Below are positions 33,116 through 37,799 of a stretch of DNA of 37,799 bases, piece after piece. The notes beneath the pieces are model-generated. The model was given only the letters and a program-made list of their open reading frames with translations. It was not told where the DNA came from and made no database searches. A program made the translations under genes and the position numbers. The stretch's first letter is position 1; each line of letters opens with the position of its first letter. Source of the stretch: Blastomonas sp. CACIA14H2 (GTDB lineage Bacteria; Pseudomonadota; Alphaproteobacteria; Sphingomonadales; Sphingomonadaceae); the NCBI GenBank assembly GCA_000503195.1, contig AYSC01000041.1, positions 1 to 37,799 on the forward strand, read 5' to 3'.

Positions 33116-33136
33116 TCTGGCCGGTCCGCGCGTGAT

Positions 33137-33160
33137 GAACCGGCGATTCAGCGCCGGTTC
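33137..33160 (+). terminator. stem-loop after rpmG
   Basis: A perfect 8-bp stem GAACCGGC / GCCGGTTC with an 8-nt loop 22 bp after the rpmG stop. No T-run follows, so it may be a processing or stabilising structure and not an intrinsic terminator. Confidence 0.4.
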
Positions 33161-33217
33161 AATCGCAACGGACCAGGGGTTTCGGCGTATTTTCCGCTTT
33201 ATGGAAGCCTGATCCCG

Positions 33218-33871
33218 ATGCTGAACCTGCCGATGAAATCCCTTGCCGCCGCGCTGCTCGCCAGCGCGGCCTTTGCCGTGCCCGCCGCGCTGCCCAGTGC
33301 CGCGATCGGTCAGGCTGCGACCCAGGGCGACGAGCTCGCGCAGGTCTCGCGGCATCTGAAGGCGATGCAGTCGATGCGCGCCAGCTTCACCCAGACCGAC
33401 CGCAGCGGCCAGACGCTCAGCGGCACGCTGACGCTCAAGCAGCCGGGCCGCATCCGCTTCGAATATCAGAAGGACGCGCAGCTGCTGATCGTCAGCGATG
33501 GCCGCGCGCTCACCATGATCGACTATCAGGTCAAACAGGTGCAGCGCTGGCCGATTCGCAACTCGCCGCTCGGCGCGCTGCTCGATCCCAGCCGCGATCT
33601 CACCCGCTATGGCAAGGTCGTGCCGACCGGCGACCCCAATGTGGTCAGCGTCGAGGTGCGCGATCCCAAGCGCCCCGAATATGGCGTCATCACGCTGATC
33701 TTCACCCGCAGCGGCTCTGCGCCCGGCGGCCTGTCGCTGGTCGGCTGGGTCGCGCTCGATTCGCAGAACAAGCGCACCACCATCCGCCTCTCGGGCCAGC
33801 AGTACAATGTCGCGGTGGCCGACACCGCCTTCGCCTGGACCGACCCCCGCGCCAAGGGCCCGCGGCGCTAG
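33218..33871 (+). CDS. lolA: LolA-family outer membrane lipoprotein carrier
   Basis: A 217-aa periplasmic protein with a signal peptide (about 1-34, ending IGQA). HLKAMQSMRASFTQTDRSG, TLTLKQPGRIRFEY and LLIVSDGRALTMIDYQ are typical of the open LolA half-barrel. It ferries lipoproteins from LolCDE to LolB. ATG 33218 or 33233 is possible. In many alphaproteobacteria lolA precedes xthA, as here, though 583 bp now separate them. Confidence 0.9.
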   Translation: MLNLPMKSLAAALLASAAFAVPAALPSAAIGQAATQGDELAQVSRHLKAMQSMRASFTQTDRSGQTLSGTLTLKQPGRIRFEYQKDAQLLIVSDGRALTMIDYQVKQVQRWPIRNSPLGALLDPSRDLTRYGKVVPTGDPNVVSVEVRDPKRPEYGVITLIFTRSGSAPGGLSLVGWVALDSQNKRTTIRLSGQQYNVAVADTAFAWTDPRAKGPRR

Positions 33872-33875
33872 ACTT

Positions 33876-34044
33876 CCTCTCCCTTGATGGGAGAGGCAGC
33901 GAGACTTGGCGACGACGGAGCCTAGTCGCAGCGGTGAGGGTGATGGTGCGTCCCGGCGCAGCATTGGCGCCCCTTTGACCCAACGGCTCTATCCTGAACG
34001 ATCACCCCCACCCAACCCTCCCCCATCAAGGGGGAGGGCTTTGG
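33876..34044. repeat. about 170-bp intergenic repeat, copy 2
   Basis: The same blocks as 12892-13050 in the same order: CCTCTCCCTTGATGGGAGAGG, GCAGCGAGACTTG, CTAGTCGCAGCGGTGAGGGTG, CACCCCCACCCAACCCTCCCCC, then ATCAAGGGGGAGGGCTTTGG. The middle segment differs fully between copies. It starts 5 bp after the lolA stop. Confidence 0.85.
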
Positions 34045-34076
34045 CTGTCCGCTCGCATCCGTGTTGCGCATCGCAG

Positions 34077-34166
34077 CCTCGTCACCTCCGCGGAGGCGGG
34101 GGTCCCGCTTATCGGTCTCAGCCCAAGCCGAATTGCGGGATTGCCGCGTTCGCGGGAATGACGAGG
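34077..34166. repeat. palindromic repeat with CCTCGTCA/TGACGAGG ends
   Basis: Ends CCTCGTCA (34077-34084) and TGACGAGG (34159-34166) are exact inverses. Inner GGGGGTCCCGC and GCGGGATTGCCGCG blocks pair in part. It is of the same general kind as the element at 27147. Confidence 0.7.
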
Positions 34167-34269
34167 AAATGGCCCTGACATACCTCTCCTGCTGACGAAC
34201 CGACGCCCGCCATCGACGAACTGCGAAGGGTTCGCAAATCCGTTCACATGGCAGACAGGGTTCGACCGC

Positions 34270-34395
34270 TAGAACGGTTTTCGAAGACGGCGACGAGGTT
34301 TCCCCCTGTTACCTGGTCGAACCACCGGCTTCACCCAAGCGTGACGAACGCAACAAAGAACCCTCGTTCCAATGCCCCCGGGACGAGGGTTTTTT
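34270..34395 (+). ncRNA. candidate small RNA upstream of xthA
   Basis: A region of low coding potential that ends in a strong terminator (34359-34395). The nearest upstream gene, lolA, stops nearly 500 bp earlier and xthA begins only downstream, so the terminator has no protein-coding client. A weak promoter-like pair (TTCACA at 34243, GCTAGA near 34268) would give a transcript of about 120 nt. The 5' end is a guess; I do not recognise an RNA family. Confidence 0.28.
34359..34395 (+). terminator. orphan Rho-independent terminator
   Basis: AACCCTCGTTCC pairs with GGGACGAGGGTT (one G-T pair) around a 9-nt loop and runs into six T. It lies 60 bp before xthA and 488 bp after lolA. Confidence 0.85.
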
Positions 34396-34454
34396 GCGCC
34401 CTGCCTAAAGTTTAGGGCTTGGGTTTGGCAGGTTGGCTGGCTAGAGCCTCTGCC

Positions 34455-35261
34455 ATGGCTGCCCCTCTGAAAATCGCTTCGTGGAACATCAACTCGGTCC
34501 GTTTCCGGCTCGCCTCGGTGCAGCGGTTCCTGGCCGAAGAGCAGCCCGACATCCTGTGCCTTCAGGAAACCAAGGTCATCAACAACGACTTCCCCGAAGG
34601 CCCTTTCCGCCAGCTCGGCTATAATTTCCAGAAGCTGCACGGCCAGCCGATGCACCATGGCGTGGCGATCATCAGCAAGATGCGGCTCAGCGACGACAAC
34701 CGGCTCGACTGGCAGGCCAATGGCGAGGCGCGGCATATCGGCGTGAGCATCACCGGCCCCCTGGGTGGCACGGTGCGGCTGGAAAATGTCTATGTCCCTG
34801 CGGGCGGCGAGATTCCCGACCGCGATCTCAACCCCAAATTCGGCCAGAAGCTCGATTTCATCGAGCGCATGACGCAATGGTCGCGCGGGCTAGGCGGGCG
34901 CACGATCATCCTGGGCGATTTCAACATCGCCCCGCTCGAATCGGACGTGTGGAGCCACAAGCAGCTGATCAACACCGTCAGCCATACCGCGATCGAGATC
35001 GAACGATTGAAGGCCATGCAGGACGCGCACAACTGGGTCGATATCGGCCGCAAATTCTATCCCGCGCCGCAGCGGCTCTACACCTGGTGGAGCTACCGCG
35101 CGCGCGACTGGTCGGTGTCGGACAAGGGCCGCCGGCTCGACCATATCTGGGTCTCGCCCGATATCGTCGAGACGGTGAAGAGCCACCGCGTGGTCGAGCC
35201 GTGCCGCGGCTGGGCGCAGCCTTCGGACCATGCGCCGCTGATCAGCGAGTTCCTGTTCTGA
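34455..35261 (+). CDS. xthA: Exodeoxyribonuclease III
   Basis: A 268-aa AP endonuclease/3'-5' exonuclease, the same length as E. coli ExoIII. Metal-site E38 (CLQETK), GDFNIAP with D155 and N157, LDHIWVS and the terminal S257-D258-H259 (PSDHAPL) are all in place. It acts in base excision repair. ATG 34455 gives the standard MxxxKIASWNINS start. ribA follows 28 bp later. Confidence 0.96.
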   Translation: MAAPLKIASWNINSVRFRLASVQRFLAEEQPDILCLQETKVINNDFPEGPFRQLGYNFQKLHGQPMHHGVAIISKMRLSDDNRLDWQANGEARHIGVSITGPLGGTVRLENVYVPAGGEIPDRDLNPKFGQKLDFIERMTQWSRGLGGRTIILGDFNIAPLESDVWSHKQLINTVSHTAIEIERLKAMQDAHNWVDIGRKFYPAPQRLYTWWSYRARDWSVSDKGRRLDHIWVSPDIVETVKSHRVVEPCRGWAQPSDHAPLISEFLF

Positions 35262-35289
35262 TGGTACGTGCCTCGGGGGGACAGGCGCG

Positions 35290-36339
35290 ATGAACGCGCG
35301 TGCTGCGGCCCGGGCGCTCGATGCGCTGGCCCGGGGCTGGGACATCATCGTCGAGAGCGAGGACGGCAGGCTCGCGCTGCGTCCGGTCGAAACCGGCGGC
35401 GCGCCCTTGGGCACGGGTCGCAAGCTGCTGATCTCCGCCGCGCGCGCGATCACGCTCAAGCTCGCCAACCAGAAGGACGCCGCGCGCCCCGATGCGCCAG
35501 CGCTGATCGCGGTGCCCGGCGCGCTCGACAGCGCCCGCGCGATCGCGATCGCCGATCCATCGCTCGATCTTGCCCGGCCGATGAAGGGGCCGTTCGCCGC
35601 TTTGCCCCTGCCCGCTCCGGAAGCCGCCGAAGCCGCGATGCAGCTCGCGCGGCTCGCAGGCCTGCTGCCCGCCTATCATCTGCTGGGGAATGGCGAGGCG
35701 GATTTCGACGCGCCGATCGTCACCCCCGCCAATGTCGCCGCCTATGCCGATCCGGCGCAGCTGCGCATCGCGGCGCGCGCGCGGCTGCCGGTGAGCGCGA
35801 GCGAGAGCGCCGAGATCGTCGCCTTCCGCTCGGACGCCGATTTTCACGAGCATGTCGCGCTGATCGTCGGCACGCCCGATGATAGCATTCCGGTCGTGCG
35901 GCTGCATAGCGAGTGCCTGACCGGCGATGTCTTCGGCAGTCTGAAATGCGATTGCGGGCCGCAGCTCAACGGAGCGCTGCATGCGATGGCGCACGCGCGC
36001 TGGGGCATATTGCTCTATCTGCGCCAGGAAGGACGCGGGATCGGCCTGATCAACAAGCTGCGCGCCTATCAGCTGCAGGATCAGGGGCACGATACGGTCG
36101 ATGCCAACAACCGGCTGGGCTTCCCCACCGATGCGCGCGATTTCGCGGTGGCGGCGCAGATGCTCAAGGCGCTGCGCGTCCCCGCGATCCGGCTGATGAC
36201 CAACAATCCGGAAAAGCAGGCGGTGCTCGCGCAGCTCGGCGTCGAGATTGCCGAGCGGCTGCCGCTGCAGATCGAGGCCAATCCGCACAACGAACGCTAT
36301 CTGGTCACCAAGCGCGACCGCACCGGCCACCAGCTGTGA
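35290..36339 (+). CDS. ribA: GTP cyclohydrolase II (with extended N-terminal domain)
   Basis: A 349-aa protein whose C-terminal half (about 165-349) is a complete GTP cyclohydrolase II: HSECLTGDVFGSLKCDCG with zinc ligands C209, C220 and C222, then RQEGRGIGLINKLRAYQLQD with Y260. It opens GTP to the first riboflavin precursor. The N-terminal 165 residues take the place of the RibB domain of RibBA but show none of its acidic metal motifs that I can recognise; they look degenerate. The stop overlaps the next start (GTGA). Confidence 0.9.
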   Translation: MNARAAARALDALARGWDIIVESEDGRLALRPVETGGAPLGTGRKLLISAARAITLKLANQKDAARPDAPALIAVPGALDSARAIAIADPSLDLARPMKGPFAALPLPAPEAAEAAMQLARLAGLLPAYHLLGNGEADFDAPIVTPANVAAYADPAQLRIAARARLPVSASESAEIVAFRSDADFHEHVALIVGTPDDSIPVVRLHSECLTGDVFGSLKCDCGPQLNGALHAMAHARWGILLYLRQEGRGIGLINKLRAYQLQDQGHDTVDANNRLGFPTDARDFAVAAQMLKALRVPAIRLMTNNPEKQAVLAQLGVEIAERLPLQIEANPHNERYLVTKRDRTGHQL

Positions 36340-36860
36340 GCGACACCGTCCGCGTCGATGCCGCTGCGCTGACCGTCACCCTGGGCGACTGGACCGTGCC
36401 GTGCACCATCGGCCGCAGCGGCGCCTGCGCCGCCGCCGCCAAGCGCGAGGGCGATGGCTGCACGCCCAAGGGCAGCTGGCCGATCCGCGCCGCGCTGTTC
36501 CGCCCCGGCCGCAGCAGCCCGCCGCCGGGCTTTGCGCTGCCCTGGCGCTGGTCGAACGCGGCGGACGGCTGGTCCGACGACCCCGCCGACCCGGCGTACA
36601 ACCGCCCCGTCCGCCTGCCGCACCCGTTCAGCGCCGAAACCCTCCAGCGCGAGGACATGCTCTACGACGTGGTGCTGGTGCTCGGCCATAACGACGCGCC
36701 CCCGGTAGCGGGTGCGGGCAGCGCGATCTTCTTCCATCTGTGGAACGAGGCGAAGCCTGCGGCGGAACGCAGCACCGAAGGCTGCGTGGCGATCGCACGC
36801 GCGGATATGGAAAAGCTGCTGCCGATGCTCGGGCCGAGGATGGCGCTGGAGATCGGGTGA
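36336..36860 (+). CDS. L,D-transpeptidase (YkuD-like) catalytic domain protein
   Basis: A 174-aa protein with the YkuD signature: H134 in IFFHLWNEAK and S146-T-E-G-C150 (STEGCVAIA), preceded by LGHND. C150 would be the catalytic cysteine for peptidoglycan cross-linking or lipoprotein attachment. The N-terminal CTPKGSWPIR segment fits the family (TPxGxF/WxI). No signal peptide is visible from the GTG start at 36336, which is odd for a periplasmic enzyme. Overlaps ribA by 4 bp, so translationally coupled. Confidence 0.87.
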   Translation: MSDTVRVDAAALTVTLGDWTVPCTIGRSGACAAAAKREGDGCTPKGSWPIRAALFRPGRSSPPPGFALPWRWSNAADGWSDDPADPAYNRPVRLPHPFSAETLQREDMLYDVVLVLGHNDAPPVAGAGSAIFFHLWNEAKPAAERSTEGCVAIARADMEKLLPMLGPRMALEIG

Positions 36861-36918
36861 GCGGGGCTGGGTTGGCATTGGGTGGAAAAGAGCCTTTAAC
36901 GCAACGCGACCTCCGAGT

Positions 36919-37371
36919 ATGCCTTGGGCGGTGCAGCATTCACCAGCATTAGAAGCAGCTAAAGATTTCCTCCACGTCGTCTGGGAGGGCGATCCGCCTG
37001 CCGATGAGAAGCTGCTTCAAACTTTGGATTGCCTGATCGCCGCCTACTACAGCACACCTGCTGGAGACGTGACAGGCGATGACATTGATCCGCCCACGCA
37101 GGATGGGTCTTCTCTCTATAGAGAGGTTGCCGATCGTTTTCCTCAATACGGCTTATACCCAATAGCTGATCCATCCGCCGCCTATGACGATGCGCTCATG
37201 ATGGCGGACGCAATAGACGATTTGACGGACATCACCAGAGATATGCGCGAGGTCGTCTGGCTAGCGGAACACGTCAGTATAGATGATGCCCATTTCGCCT
37301 TTCGCCTGCACTTTTTGCATTGGGGTCAACACGCACGTGGATTGGCCTACTACCTACACGACCGTATTTAA
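36919..37371 (+). CDS. DUF5063-like protein
   Basis: A 150-aa protein from ATG 36919. The C-terminal ITRDMREVVWLAEHVSIDDA and FRLHFLHWGQHARGLAYYLHD match the DUF5063 pattern; the N-terminal half is helical and acidic (DVTGDDIDPP). Function is unknown. Its codons are noticeably more AT-rich than those of its neighbours (TTA, ATA, CTA, AGA and TTT are used), and palindromic repeats follow, so acquisition by transfer is plausible. No good Shine-Dalgarno is seen. Confidence 0.72.
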   Translation: MPWAVQHSPALEAAKDFLHVVWEGDPPADEKLLQTLDCLIAAYYSTPAGDVTGDDIDPPTQDGSSLYREVADRFPQYGLYPIADPSAAYDDALMMADAIDDLTDITRDMREVVWLAEHVSIDDAHFAFRLHFLHWGQHARGLAYYLHDRI

Positions 37372-37424
37372 CTCAGTGCTAGAGGGGTTCGGAGTGATAG
37401 GGGAATGGCTGAAAAGCCGCCCCT

Positions 37425-37526
37425 CTCCGCTCAGCCTGAGCTTGTCGAAGGCCCCGCTATACGGCCGGCGTGGGCGCGGGTCCTTCGACGACGCGGGCTG
37501 AAGCCCGCTGCTCAGGATGAGCGGAG
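37425..37526. repeat. nested palindromic repeat
   Basis: Outer arms CTCCGCTCAGCCTGAG (37425-37440) and CTCAGGATGAGCGGAG (37511-37526). Inner arms CTTGTCGAAGG (37441-37451) and CCTTCGACGA (37482-37491). An innermost hairpin GCGGGCTGAAGCCCGC lies at 37493-37508. Confidence 0.75.
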
Positions 37527-37590
37527 TTGGCGAATGGGTGCTTTGGCGAGACGAATCGAAGGCCGGCAACGAACGGTAAGACCAGGCGCG

Positions 37591-37705
37591 TTCCCCTCCC
37601 TGCAAGCGAGGGGTTAGGGGTGGGTTTGGGCGGTGCTCGCCGGGGCTGTTGAGACCATCAGGCGTGGCTGACCCACCCCCTGCCTCTCCCTTTCAGGGAG
37701 GGGAG
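37591..37705. repeat. palindromic repeat with CCCTCC/GGAGGG arms
   Basis: TTCCCCTCCCTG (37591-37602) faces CAGGGAGGGGAG (37694-37705); GGGGTGGGTTTG and GACCCACCCCC form a second nested pair. A further CCCTCTCCCC/GGGGGGAGGG hairpin begins near 37740 and runs to the window end. No coding sequence is seen in 37372-37799. Confidence 0.7.
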
Positions 37706-37799
37706 TTTTGTGCGGGGGGTGAGGTGGTGCAGCCGGATAGCCCTCTCCCCTTGAGGGGGGAGGGTTGGGAGGGGGGGCTTCGCGACGGTGGAGCAACCG

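Noticed and set aside
1-37799. CRISPR arrays, tRNA/rRNA genes, insertion sequences, phage genes
   Set aside because: I looked for regular direct repeats with spacers, cloverleaf-like runs, transposase motifs and phage structural genes and found none. The repeats present are palindromic and irregularly spaced.

Overview
The window is a GC-rich stretch of chromosome from an alphaproteobacterium, most likely of the order Sphingomonadales (Erythrobacter/Sphingomonas-like). This rests on overall gene style, protein similarities recalled from these families, and many short intergenic inverted repeats of the kind common in sphingomonads; no rRNA marker is present. No tRNA, rRNA, insertion sequence, CRISPR array or prophage was seen.

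The centrepiece is a two-gene minus-strand operon (2194-11421). It encodes a propionyl-CoA synthase (pcs, about 1830 aa) followed by a bifunctional malonyl-CoA reductase (mcr, about 1229 aa). Both are full-length counterparts of the Chloroflexus 3-hydroxypropionate bi-cycle enzymes. Together they would carry malonyl-CoA through malonate semialdehyde and 3-hydroxypropionate to propionyl-CoA. Homologues are known in marine aerobic bacteria such as Erythrobacter sp. NAP1, so the genes are not new, but their operon layout, a possible leader ORF before pcs and a ParDE toxin-antitoxin pair directly downstream deserve attention.

Layout. 1-1472: tail of an SCO-family copper chaperone, a YcgN-like cysteine cluster protein and a YgjP-like metalloprotease. 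1602-2134: parDE. 2194-11421: pcs-mcr. 11634-12719: a class A beta-lactamase-like lipoprotein. 13052-15595: a YadG-like ABC ATPase and nadB. 15779-17794: glnK-amtB behind a textbook sigma-54 promoter with NtrC-like sites, ended by a strong terminator. 17998-19817: a CYP153-like P450 and a Tat-exported MsrB. 19998-22765: RhlE helicase and a three-gene PPOX/DUF2007/zinc-finger cluster (minus). 22847-27080: a plus-strand run of yhhQ-argB, yggT, folD, an unknown secreted protein and marC. 27434-32694: a trypsin-like autotransporter, Dps, a GDT1-like transporter and a small unknown protein (minus). 32948-37371: rpmG, lolA, xthA, ribA, an L,D-transpeptidase and a DUF5063 gene of atypical composition (plus).

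Most genes are housekeeping: nitrogen signalling, NAD, arginine, folate and riboflavin synthesis, envelope maintenance and oxidative-stress defence. Long gaps are largely filled by palindromic repeats; the main exception is 34170-34454, which ends in a strong terminator and may encode a small RNA.
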